64,000 nucleotides of DNA from Coccinella septempunctata (Eukaryota; Arthropoda; Insecta; Coleoptera; Coccinellidae): the NCBI RefSeq assembly GCF_907165205.1, contig NC_058197.1:14686266-14750265 (forward strand), read 5' to 3'. A program made the position numbers and the translations under genes. This document shows positions 33,598 to 43,247 of the stretch, piece by piece (positions within the stretch are counted from its first letter, which is position 1; every line of letters starts with the position of its first letter). The notes under the pieces are model-generated. The model worked only from the letters and a program-made list of their open reading frames with translations, was not told the DNA's origin and searched no databases.

Positions 33598-34553
33598 ACT
33601 GGTCAGGTGAGAACTATGTACGGGCAATACAGCTGCGGTCAAACTGCTTACCAACAGCAGGCCTGCCGTACAACCAAGGACCAGAAGCCGTTTGCCGTGC
33701 GGGATGTATGCAGCGTGAGTCACTCTCGCATGTCCTGCAAAGGTATAGTCTTATGCACTGGGAGAGGATAACCAGGCACAACTACGTTGCTTATCGCCTC
33801 GAAAACATAGCGATAAGGAACGGCTGGCAGGTGACGAGGGAGCCCAGGATTAGGGACAGGGAAGGAAAACTTTTAAAACCCGACCTTCTTCTAACTAAAG
33901 ATCAGCACGTCATAATATCTGACGTTTCAGTTAGCTGGCAGTGCCCAGAGCCTTTGAGCATGGCTTACGCAGTTAAAAAAGCCATATACTCCACTCCCAC
34001 CTTCCTAGAGAAGGTTGAAGAACAATACCCCGATAAAATTATCGAAGTACTTCCGCTCATTGTGGGTACTAGGGGAGGATGGTGCCCTGAAAACCTGAAC
34101 ATCATCAAGATGGTTGGCGCTACGGATGCGGATATTGGAGACATAATCCATACCGCTCTGAGGGGTGGCTGCATCATACACAAGCAGTTCAACCGCGTGG
34201 TGTGGCGCAGTTCTCGTAGGGTTCGTGTAGTTCGTCCCACTGCAAGATCTCAGTGGTAAAGCTTCAGCTGGTCTCGCGAGTGCGGGTACCGGTTGTGTGT
34301 TCGGGCTACTGGTGCGGCTATGGATGCTGTTCGAGAGAGTTTGTTCGTGCGATAGTGTTCGTGAACTTCGTTCTATAAGTGGTGTACTGACTTGTTCTCT
34401 CTCTGTTGTTTGTCAAGGATGTGATGTGCTGGTCTATTGTTTTTATTTTTTTAACTTTTGAACCTGACATTGAGTCATCTCTGAGGTCATGTGACCCATT
34501 AGCTTAAGATTTTGATCTGCTTGTACTGCCTGTAGTCTGAATACCGAATAAAG
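33598..34553 (+). mobile_element. R2-like LINE, 5'-truncated, inserted in a LINE
   Basis: About 955 bp interrupt the RNase H LINE between its RNase H and C-terminal parts. It consists of the last ~210 codons of an R2-group protein and a 3' untranslated region of about 290 bp (34260-34553). 5' truncation is typical of target-primed reverse transcription. A shared TATA at both junctions may be a short target duplication. R2 elements normally sit in 28S rDNA; this copy does not. Confidence 0.75.
33636..34259 (+). pseudogene. R2-group restriction-like endonuclease domain
   Basis: The frame reads LPTAGLPYNQGPEAVCRAGC, then MQRESLSHVLQRYSLMHWER and ITRHNYVAYRL: the Cys/His knuckle (CxxxC...H, with the last Cys changed to Tyr) that precedes the nuclease in R2-type proteins. 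The nuclease core follows as KPDLLLTKDQHVIISDVSVSW, a PD-x12-D motif (33879-33923), then a conserved tail ending in TAA... at 34259 (last residues ARSQW). The reverse transcriptase is missing. The 183-codon part from 33708 is fully open, so decay since insertion is limited. In intact elements this nuclease cuts the rDNA target. Confidence 0.8.
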
Positions 34554-34965
34554 CCTTATAACAGCGGTTCAACAATGGGAATTGAACAGCAGAATAATCC
34601 TCTGGAGAAACACTCCTGGACTTACTCAGTCAAAGAAATTCGAGATGTTTTCACCGACCTACACCAGGAAGCTGCTAAAGCTGTAACGAGTTGAGCTCCG
34701 AGTTATTTTGGGACTACTGGCGGGGTACTGTCGGTACATATATCATTCGTACCCGATAGGAACGTCAGCAGATGAGATTTGTAGGCTCTGTGGGTCAGAA
34801 GCAGAAACAGCTGAACACATGGTATGCAAGTGTCCAGAGCTGGCTGGCCTTAGAAGCATTCATATGGGGAAACCACTCTTGGAAAGTCACGAGGTAACGG
34901 CTAAGGCCCCTAAGAATGTTGTCGGTTTTATCAACACCATTGACGACCTACTTGGGTTCCTATGA
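34554..34965 (+). pseudogene. RNase H LINE C-terminal region after the insertion
   Basis: It reads LEKHSWTYSVKEIRDVFTDL, then, after a stop, VILGLLAGYCRYIYHSYP, then TSADEICRLCGSEAETAEHM with VCKCPELAGLRSIHMGKPLL, ending NVVGFINTIDDLLGFL and TGA at 34965. Here the Cys/His motif is complete (CxxC...H...CxC), unlike the 27565 copy. The stop near 34690 is the main lesion. Beyond the stop, similarity to the other copies is lost, so the 3' tail is gone. Confidence 0.8.
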
Positions 34966-34975
34966 ACGAGTACTG

Positions 34976-35190
34976 TAGAAAACTTTCAACCTGAAAAATG
35001 GCCACGAGGATCCACAAAAAGGTAAATACGGTAGAGTGTTGTTGTGGTGGATCAAGAAGGTCATACACGAAGAGCTTGAGTAATTGGACGGAATAGGAGG
35101 CAGGTATCAAGGGCAGTAGACTAAGTATAGTGCATACTTTACTCAGTCCCTGGCTTCAGGCAAAAATACTCTGTAATTGACTCGGCTCCC
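34976..35190. other. Short spacer, nothing recognised
   Basis: The piece has no motif or repeat that I can identify. It lies between the end of the RNase H LINE and the Tc1-like tail. Confidence 0.3.
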
Positions 35191-35427
35191 TAGATTTCCC
35201 TATACTTCACCCATATATCTACACCTTCCCTCTACACAAACTAGTGGCAATTCTACGTGAGGTCCAAGTTTCTTGGATTTCTCGAGAAGAAATCGACCAT
35301 CTCATTAGAAGCATTTCCCGACGTTTTTCTGAGTGCATAAGACGTCGTGGAGGTTCAACACCTTATTTTTACCTTTTTTACATAGCCTTGGTAATCGGAA
35401 CATCCAAACGCAACTGTAGATCCGTTT
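35191..35427 (+). pseudogene. Tc1-like transposase C-terminal tail
   Basis: The frame at 35244 reads AILREVQVSWISREEIDHLI, then RSISRRFSECIRRRGGSTPYF. This matches the helical end of Tc1-like transposases (W..I.QE.ID.LI.SM.RR...CI.ARGG.TxY). The catalytic core is absent. The frame runs on past the expected stop. A compact inverted repeat that may be its terminus starts at 35428. Confidence 0.65.
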
Positions 35428-35550
35428 CGGGATCATTGCCCACTCATCAGTGCAGTGTAGCGTTAAATATTCCAACCGGCGGTTGGGGAAGGGGGGATGT
35501 ACTTGGGATATTTAACGCTACACTGTACTGATGAGTGGACAATGATCCCG
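35428..35550. repeat. Compact hairpin, 47 bp arms, 29 bp loop
   Basis: CGGGATCATTGCCCACTCAT (35428) and the complement CGGGATCATTGTCCACTCAT (ending 35550) pair over 47 bp with about three mismatches, around a G-rich loop 35475-35503. Its position after a Tc1-like tail suggests two transposon ends brought together by internal deletion. A Rho-independent terminator is not meaningful in a eukaryote. Confidence 0.8.
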
Positions 35551-36535
35551 ATGGCCATAAGATCTTTCTCCCCTAGCAAACAAACATAAAATCGAATCAA
35601 AAAAATTGACGTGATCATAATTTTGAGGTTTAGGCATAGAAATAACCCCAGACAATTTCCGAACATATTCTCGCTCTTGCTGAAAAGACTATTAATCTGC
35701 ATATTCAAATTCTTAGATGTTTTTACCGAGCTCCTCTCTCATTCCGCAGATAGCCATCTGAACATCCCATTGTCCGCAATTGCAAAATCAGAAACATCCA
35801 CCACAACAACCCCCATTCAAATGACCCTCCCCTATTGCCAGCTATTTCAATAAAACGTCAAAAGTAACAAATATCCCCCTCACGAAATCACTTCATACCC
35901 CGACAGACAGTCGATCGAAAAATCCTCACCGACATACGCGCGGCCATGAAACGTTTTCATAAAACGTCCGGGAAAAGTCTTCAATCCGTCCGGTCGGGAA
36001 ATCTATTGTTGTTTTCCATTTTCCGAACAGGCGAACAGTTGCCCTATTCAAATTTTATGACAGCCTAAACGTCGGACGACTCTCCAAATCGAATAACTCC
36101 TCGACCCTGACGGGGGACCGCCGGGGTCGAAACGTTGTAAAACATAGCCCTAGCCGCAGAAGATCGAGGGGGCGTCCGGTCCTTTCTTATATTGATATCT
36201 GTCCATTTATCTTATCCAATGAGCCTATCCAGATTCCTCCGATTTTATTAGGGGCTTAAAGGAGCCACCAAACCGGATAAATGATTCAAAGGTCTGCGGA
36301 ATATAAAATGAGGGATTATTTTTTCGGAATCTGTCCGGTTGTGCGGGGGTAGGTTTCGTCAAATTGGCCGAAGAGCGGGGTATTTCTGGGTGATGTATTG
36401 CCGTGTTCAATTTATGGGTTTTGAAGAGGGTCCAACGGAGATTTGGATGTGAGGGAAGAGGATACGTCGGATCAGATCTATACGCTAGTTTCCGAATGTC
36501 TGGAGGATCTTGAAGAGCTTTTTCAATGAAAATTC
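35551..36535. other. No gene seen; island 35880-36200
   Basis: The island holds CATGAAACGTTTTCATAAAACG (about 35945-35967) and many CG dinucleotides. No motif in any frame. The part 36200-36535 is mixed composition, with nothing recognised. Confidence 0.35.
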
Positions 36536-36590
36536 ATTCATTTATTGCTGTATCCCGTTACCGGGAATAAATCTACAAAAAGACATAAAA

Positions 36591-37612
36591 TTTTTTTTTT
36601 TTTGGGTGTAGCAGGGGGAACATCTGCAAGTCAGACGAACCACCCTCTCCTGAGGGGGAACAAGTGTGGGGTTTCTCACTCTCTTGAGCTCGAGACCCAC
36701 TAAAAACCCTTAACTGCTTCTTGAATTTTGGTTCCGGGCATTTGCCTATAAACCGTTCACCTCTTAGTCGGTTTTCTTCTCGCACACTATCGTGCTGGGA
36801 TTTATGTGTTCATCCTCTATTGGATTAACACTTTATTAAATTTTTCAATAAGTTTCTGTTGTTATTTTAATCTCTTTTTAATTGATCTCTTGGTCTCCTT
36901 CGGTAAATTCGCATTCTCCTCTTGTCTTCCTCTGGGTCGTAGTCCACTAGTCTCCTGAGTTCTTGATTCGGATGGTTTTTCGCTGTTTCGAATAATTTCT
37001 CTGCTTTTCTGTTCATGAATTCCGTTATGGTTTCCCATTTTAGGTCCCTATAAATCTGTCTATTCCTGACAAACCAAGGTGCATCTATCGCACATCGAAG
37101 CAGCTTGTTTTCAGTGGCCTGAATTCTTTTGATGTGGCTCTTTGCCGCGAAGCCCCTGGCAACTGATCCATAAGTCAGTTGAGGCCTAGCAACGGTTTTG
37201 ATTATCTTCAATTTTGTCTCGTTCGACATGTGGCTTCTTCTTCCTATCAGAGGGTAGAGTCTATTCATTGCTGCTTTCGTTTTGTCGATTGCTTGTTTGA
37301 TATGACTGTTCCAAGTAAGTCCTTTGTCAAGCGTTATTCCTAAATATTTGGGCTTCATTTTTCCAGTCGATTTCTTCGCCGTCAACTTCCAGTTTCGTTG
37401 TGGGTCGCACTCTTCTCTTCTGTAGTAATATTGCTTGGCTCTTTTGTTCATTGAGCTTGATTTTCCACTTTATGCACCAGTCATTTGTTTCGTCAATCGT
37501 TTCTTGTAGAACTCGTTTTATTACATCTGGGTTGCGGTGTCGAGTTGCTATGCCTGTGTCGTCAGCATATAACGTTAGCTTAGTTCTTGGATTCTTCGGA
37601 ATATGAGATAAA
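36591..37612 (-). mobile_element. Jockey-like LINE, 5'-truncated, with poly(A)
   Basis: The T-run at 36591-36604 is the poly(A) tail of a minus-strand element. Next come about 260 bp of 3' untranslated region, then the coding end (next entry). The 5' end is cut within the reverse transcriptase at about 37605. ATAAAA-like sequence occurs at both junctions (36585 and 37603) and may be the target duplication. It inserted into an existing LINE copy, so it is younger than that copy. Confidence 0.75.
36867..37600 (-). pseudogene. Jockey-clade reverse transcriptase C-terminal half
   Basis: Starting near 37600 in another frame it reads PRTKLTLYADDTGIATRHRN, with the YADD catalytic pair intact, then WCIKWKIKLNEQKSQAILL. 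A frameshift near 37410 leads into the 194-codon frame: KPKYLGITLDKGLTWNSHIK, AAMNRLYPLIGRRSHMSNET, TVARPQLTYGSVARGFAAKS, then NKLLRCAIDAPWFVRNRQIY, RDLKWETITEFM and the Arg-rich end at 36867. The APWFVRN...DL block is diagnostic of Jockey-clade LINEs. One frameshift is the only clear lesion in this part; the 5' half is missing. Confidence 0.85.
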
Positions 37613-37719
37613 AAAAAGAACAGACTTATAATTTCTTAGGGCTAATTGCGACTGTGTGCCCTCCTGTGACTGAAGAGACCCAACCGTGACCTACAGATCC
37701 TTCCACACTCCAACGTTGT

Positions 37720-37840
37720 CCAAATGTTGGGAACCGGAGGAAACCATGGTTAATTATTGTCCCATACGAAATTTCAGGATGGTTTTTGGGCTTTTCGTGC
37801 AGTTTCCGAAAGGTGGTGATGAGAACTGTTGAATGTTAAG
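37720..37840 (+). pseudogene. LINE Cys/His scrap, sister of 11195-11420
   Basis: The frame gives KCWEPEETMVNYCPI with the NPEE/KPEE turn and Cys, then FVQFPKGGDENC and a stop. The His of the motif is lost (changed to Tyr). It is short and decayed, so the assignment depends on similarity to 11276-11390. Confidence 0.35.
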
Positions 37841-38670
37841 TTAGAGATATCGAACTTAATGAAAAAAAAAAAAACCAATAGAACAGAGACATGTGGTTAT
37901 ATTATTAGGTGCCAAGATTCGAGCTACCTTCGATCTTCAATGTGATAATTGCGTGGAAGCACCTTTGAATAGTGCATTAGGATTAGGGATGTAAAACGCC
38001 CCCGCCTGCTGCCCTAAGAGATATCTTCAGAGTTCAGATCCGGATCCCGTACCACACACCGGCTCCGGTGGTGTTTCCGGTTGGTCCGGAAACTGGCTAA
38101 ATGCTCTCGAATGCGGAAACGCTCACTGCCGGAATAAACAGACATATATTCTTGGACCGGAGTAAGTGTTGGATATTTTACGTTGATGGGAAGGGGCTGA
38201 GAGGGTGGGTGTACGGTTGGAGATTGGGGGATGAACGGTATAGACATATTTATCTTGGACTGGACTGGATTTAGGTTAGGTGGTACAGAAAATCACTTTT
38301 TTTGTAAGCAATAGCCAATCAGGTGAGCAAATTCTGTTGTGGGGGATGAAATCCTGGAGTCGCAGAAGGCCTCGTGATTGAAAACTAATTCAAAAAATGC
38401 TTCGGACAAGGAAACACGTGGGAACGAAGATGTTTCCCCCGGAAGCCATGCCAGATGCAGTAGTTCATCAGAATAAAAGAACTGGAAGGCAAACTGCTAT
38501 AGTACAGCTCTGAAAGATAATTCAGTAGACCTGGACGTGTAAAATCTGATTAAATCCATTTAAATCTACAATCGTTGCAAATTTGTTTTCATAGCTCACC
38601 CTGTATAGGTATTGGATCTAAGAGAATCCCCATTGTACACGTGTACGTTAATCATAAAAATCAAAATTTC
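37841..38670. other. No gene seen
   Basis: A poly(A) run of 14 at 37861-37874 may mark an old retrotransposon end. The part 38000-38250 is GC-richer. A single TTTAGGTTAGG lies at 38268. No coding motif. Confidence 0.35.
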
Positions 38671-39083
38671 TACAGGGTGAGTCAGACTCGTACAAATGTT
38701 TCAAGAGTAGATTCTTGAGGTTAAAAGAAACACTTTTTTCCTATAACATTTTTTCCTAGTCGGCCCTGATGAAAAGATATATAGCCATTTAAAATTTTCA
38801 TAATGAGCTTTGGGAAAACAAAATAACCTTCAAAGTAACTAGCTAAATCAGTGACATCTTTGGATATTTTGAACAAAGTGTTGTTGTCAGCCAAATTACC
38901 TAATTTTTAAAATTTCACAGATATTTTTCAGTAGAACTAAAATTACGTTTTTTATGGTTTTTCAACAGTCTGTATCTTGCAAACCGAAACGATGCGGAAG
39001 AAAAGGTGAAAGAGAAAAGTGTTTCTTTCAACCTCAAGAATCTAGTGTTAAAATATTTGTACGAGTCAAAGACTCACCCTGTA
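38671..39083 (+). repeat. MITE-A, complete copy, 413 bp
   Basis: The left end TACAGGGTGAGTCAGACTCG and the complement of the right end TACAGGGTGAGTCTTTGACTCG match apart from a small indel, and continue with TACAAAT. Inside, the left has CTTGAGGTTAAAAGAAAC and the right has the complement of the same, so the arms pair for about 90 bp. TA ends fit a Tc1/mariner-type target. Fragments of the family occur at 1, 15922, 24720-26219, 42003, 45140 and 61571. Confidence 0.85.
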
Positions 39084-40246
39084 TATAAGAAATGCAGTGC
39101 GTCAAAACCACCCCAATCTCGTCATAAAATAATTCATCATTCAATACACCGCTCCATCTGAATATACGTATCGGTTATCGATCGAAGAATATCAACGAAG
39201 AAAAAGCTGTTTTTCAGTTTCGCGACGTTTATGAGTCACAAACGCCAGATGCTACCGATAGATAGACGATCATGCATATTTACCAGTAGTTGATCGGTTC
39301 GCGTATTGGACGTATCGTGATTTATTTTTGTGCCTTTTATTGGGAAGAATTCTTCAAATCGAACTATGGAAAATTTGGAACCCCTAAGGTTTCAGGTAAA
39401 ATAAGGATAAACTATGTATCTCCTGTGATAGTTTCTCGATAAACTATGTGCATATATTATTCGTTATCATTTCGTGAAACTCTGTAATGGGTGCACTTTG
39501 GGTTTGTTTTATTATTATCTAGGTCTTTACTACGAGCATTCCTTTACCATTGGTCGCTATACTTCAGATTATACTAGGTGTGACATATTTTCAACTGCAG
39601 TCTTGCAATAGCTTTTAAGATTTTTTGTCAATTTCGGTTTTGAAGGAAAGTGGCCAACAATTCTGATAGTCTTTTCAATTGAAATATATTGCCACAGGCC
39701 AATTTCCAGGAAGTTTGAGTGATGCATTGACTTTGTTGAAATCTAAATAATGTATTATAGCATCAAAAGGAAATAATTTAATGAAATAAATTTTTACTTC
39801 AGGAAAACGAATATGTAGGTACTTTTGAACCACTTTTTGTTCCTGGAAAAGTATACCTGTCACTGATTTCGTTTTTTTTTTTGCAGGTTTTCGGCAAGCC
39901 CATATGTGAGTACTTTGAATTTCTTTATCTGATGAAGCTCTTGAAAACAGGAATCTTCACAATTTCTCTATCGACAGGGTGAGTCAAATATGAACCCATC
40001 GTGACGTACACATTTTAATGATGAACATTTGGAGCAGCAACCTTGTTCTGAGGTTAACGGGAGCACAAACTAAAAAATAATTGTTTATTTGATGACAATA
40101 TATTGAACTTCCGTGTATTATCGTTTGATGATATTGAAATAAAATGATTCCTCTTTTCACATTTTTGTTCATCATTTCATCTTGCTATTTTGACAATTTC
40201 TTGCATATTTCAAGCAATCTGCATGTCTTCAGTATTCGCATGCATA
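39084..40246. other. No gene seen
   Basis: AT-rich, non-repetitive-looking sequence. ACAGGGTGAGTCAAATATGA at about 39976 resembles a MITE-A terminus without a partner. No coding motif or RNA gene. Confidence 0.35.
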
Positions 40247-41227
40247 TACAGGGTGCATCATAGCTATTGGGACGATGATACCTGATGTTCCATTTGAGTG
40301 GTAGTTTTTGTGACGGAAATTTTTAGTCATTTTGATTAGAAAATACGATGACAAAAATATGTTCAAGTTATATTGTTTCTCTTAGATAGACACGATATCG
40401 ATCAGTATTCAGAATATTGAGATTTATTTTTCAAATGTCGAAATTAAATTTTGTGGATCAATTGAAAAATTTTTGTTCACGAAATTGCAAAAAGGACTTT
40501 TTTGCCAATCAAATTCAATTTTCACGAACGAAAGGAATCATATAGCATGTTCATTTTCGAGAATACGATCTTGTTTCCAATTATTTAGGAGTTATAAATT
40601 TTATTGCCATGAAGAAGTTCGTATTGCTCAGAAAATATGGATTTTTTGTACCTTGAGAATTCATTAGGTGAATTGATTTCGAAGAAAGATATCACTCGTC
40701 TTTCTGCCTAAGATTTGATAATTTTGTGAGAATTCATAGTTCAATAATACACTTTCCAAATATCATTTGTAGGCAGCGTACTTGAATACTTGGTGTTTGT
40801 TGATGATTCAAAATGATAAAAAATTGAAAGGAGGGCTTCTATCATTCAAAATATCTGCAGGTGGTATTGAAAATTATAACTGAATAATTTGAAACAGGTC
40901 TGTATTCTCAAAAATGAACCTAAAATATAATTTGATTCGTTCATCTTTTGGAATAAGTGTGCCATGCGAAGTGAAAATTGAATTTGATTGAAACAAATAT
41001 GTTTTTACAATTCTGAAAACAAAAATTCTTCAATTGATCCAGAAAATACAAATTTTGATATTTGTAAAATAAATCTCATTTGTGAGTTCTGTCAGGATAA
41101 TCTGCAAACTGCCTGTGCCATCTCGAAGGGCTATTAGAAGTAAACCAGTCCACAAATTTCTATCAAATTCTGACAACTCGTTTTCAAGTTATGGATATCG
41201 AAAATTTAAGCCATAAATCACCCTGTA
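40247..41227. mobile_element. Long inverted-repeat element F, 981 bp, imperfect arms
   Basis: The ends read TACAGGGTGCATCATAG and the complement TACAGGGTGATTTATGG. The inner arms match better: GAGATTTATTTTTCAAATGT, GGATCAATTGAAAAATTTTT and CAATCAAATTCAATTTTCAC on the left all occur in complement on the right (40900-41080). The arms are about 400-480 bp and visibly diverged, so the element is older than the other foldbacks. No coding region. Confidence 0.7.
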
Positions 41228-42002
41228 TCTCCGAATCTAACGACCTTCGGGTACAAAAGAGGCAACTTTTCTGACAGACCTAGATGACCCTCATTCGCCA
41301 TTAACCTCTATGTCCAACTGCTCGTGAAACACCCTGTATATCGAACCATTTCAAATTGGGCGCCCTTATAGCAATAAACGCAGTTGAATTGAGGCGATCC
41401 TGGCATTCCCAAGATCGACTCTACCCATTACAACCCATTAATAACGCTAAAACCCCCCAAAACAAGGCGACCTCCTACAGATACACTTGTTCGTTTCCGC
41501 ATTAACATCGAACCGAGACCGGAACCGAAAGCGTTCGGTCCAAAACCGCATAGATTTGTCCGTCCTTTAAGGGCGACGTAAGGCAAATACCTCCGTAGGT
41601 CGAAAGGGACAATTGGGAAATCCAACGGGTGCGTTATCGGTTGTTTCGAGCGCGATTGCAATTGTTCGTCGTTTCGTAGTGACCGTTAGGAATACGATAG
41701 TTCTACTGGGAGGATTTTCCTTGGTGGTCCTGTAAAGATCGTCCTGGATTCGACAGTATTCTAGCTGTTTTTTCAGTTAAAATAAAATGTTTTTTTCGTC
41801 TATTCTCCAGGGCTTTAGCTCTGAATTCAATCATTTTCAAGAAAAACGGTACGAAAACGTACGAATATCAGATGGAAGACCTAATTTCCATTTGACATAA
41901 TAGAAGACTATAAAATATCGATATTTCACTGAAATATTTTTTGCCCTTTGAATTTTATTCCCGTGAGAAAAGTTTGAATTTATGTCAACCCATACCTCAG
42001 AT
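41228..42002. other. GC-richer island, no gene seen
   Basis: The island 41340-41760 is CG-rich. ACACCCTGTATA at about 41331 is another isolated CCCTGTA end. Open frames are short and unrecognised. Confidence 0.35.
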
Positions 42003-42275
42003 GTACAGTGTGAGTCTTTGACTGGTACAAAAATAGATTTTTGAGGTCAAAAGAAACAATTTTTCCCATACCATTTCTTACGATTCGGCCCTGATGAAAA
42101 GATATAGCCATTATAAGTCTCATAATGAGCTGTGCCACCCCTGGAAAAACAAAAGGTAATTTTGTTTTTCCAGGGATAACTAGCTGAATCTATGACATTA
42201 TACACCAGTGGATCTTTTCAACTCAGTTGTATTCAGCCAAAGTAAGCAATCTTTTCAATTTCACATTTTTCAACA
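42003..42275 (+). repeat. MITE-A left half
   Basis: It begins TACAGTGTGAGTCTTTGACT at 42004, followed by GAGGTCAAAAGAAACAATTT, GGCCCTGATGAAAAGATATA and GATCTTTTCAACTCAGTTG. The mariner copy at 42283 follows directly, so the right half was lost or displaced at that junction. Confidence 0.75.
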
Positions 42276-42282
42276 TTTTTTC

Positions 42283-43192
42283 ATTTGAAGAAAGAGATGA
42301 TGGTCAGATGGAGCTTAATCTGGTGGATGAGGAGGGTGTTCTAGTAATTCATGAATTCAATGTATGGCAACATACATTTTGCATTGTCCTGCAAGAACAA
42401 AACACTTTTGGATAGCTTTCCGCGTCTTTTCTCATTAGTTTTTTCCCGTAGAGTGATCAGTTATATCGAACAGTAATCTCCTGTTATTGTTCTACCATTA
42501 TCCAAAAAATCAATCATGATTACTCTATGGCAATCCCAAAAAACTGAAGCAAGAACTTTTCCAGCAGATTTTTGGACACTAAACTTCGTAGGTCTTGGAG
42601 AAACAGAGTGTCGCCATGCCATCGATTGTTGCTGTGTTTCTGGATCGTATAAGTATACCCAATTCTCATCCATAGTAGCAATTCGGTTTAAAAAGTCTAC
42701 ATCGTTTTCAAATCGAGCACAGATCGAACGCGATGCTTCTACCCTTGCACGCTTTTGGTCAACATTCAACCATTTGTGGATCCATGTTGCAGCAATTTTT
42801 CTCATGTCCGAATTGACGTGAACTATATGATGAACGCGTTGGTATGAAATATTCAGTGCTTCAGATATCCGTTTTAGCCTAATTCGACAGTCTGATGAAA
42901 TCATGTTATGAACTGCATCGATATTTTCAGGGACTGACACAGAAACTGGCCTTCCCGATCGGTCATTATCTTCAATGGAAAATTTACCTTTTTTGAAGCT
43001 TGCAGTCCAATTTTTCAAGGTCGCATACGAAGGAAATTGATCACCAAGGGTATTAAGCATATCTTCGTAAATCTGCGTACCTATTAACCCTTTTAAATAC
43101 AGGTATTGTTCGCTGCTATTGTAAGGCAATACCTATTTTTTTATGCATAACTCTGGTCTAGGCTAACTAGATATCAATACATACTCGTATAC
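42283..43192 (-). pseudogene. Mariner copy 4, deleted at both coding ends
   Basis: A 222-codon frame (42461-43129) begins inside what should be the leader: a deletion of about 150 bp joined leader sequence to the codons for QYLYLKGLIG. It keeps SYATLKNWTASFKKGKFSIE, ISEALNISYQRVHHIV, and the first Asp in TMDENWVYLYD (Thr of DETW changed to Asn). It also keeps FWDCHRVIMIDFLDNGRTIT. A TAA in place of a Ser codon stops it at 42461. Past the stop, the second Asp (LQDNA) is readable but the third region is scrambled. The 5' terminus reads CTAGATATCAATACATACTC (complement) near 43170-43192. Confidence 0.85.
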
Positions 43193-43247
43193 GAGAAAAT
43201 ATGAAGAGTACTTTTATTTTGCAAAAAGTATACTATATACTATACTA

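Larger units (their letters stand above)
32780..34975 (+). mobile_element. RNase H LINE, rearranged, with an R2-like LINE inside
   Basis: Order on the plus strand: an RNase H start (32785-32960), an inverted piece of another LINE (32965-33090), RNase H again (33120-33597), then an R2-like insertion (33598-34553), then the C-terminal region (34554-34965). The host LINE reads GACCAATATA before the insertion and TTATAACAGCGGTTCAACAA after it. The uninterrupted sister at 63901-63960 has the two parts joined. The element is broken by stops in all domains. Confidence 0.8.
36540..37715 (-). mobile_element. LINE 3' end split by a Jockey-like LINE
   Basis: The segments 36546-36590 (GCTGTATCCCGTTACCGGGA, ATAAATCTACAAAAA) and 37613-37712 (AACAGACTTATAATTTCTTA, GTGTGCCCTCCTGTGACTGA, CCTACAGATCCTTCCACACT) are contiguous in the sister at 54447-54600. 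Here 1.02 kb lies between them. Only the 3' untranslated region and the last codons of the zinc-finger tail remain of the outer element. Confidence 0.75.
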
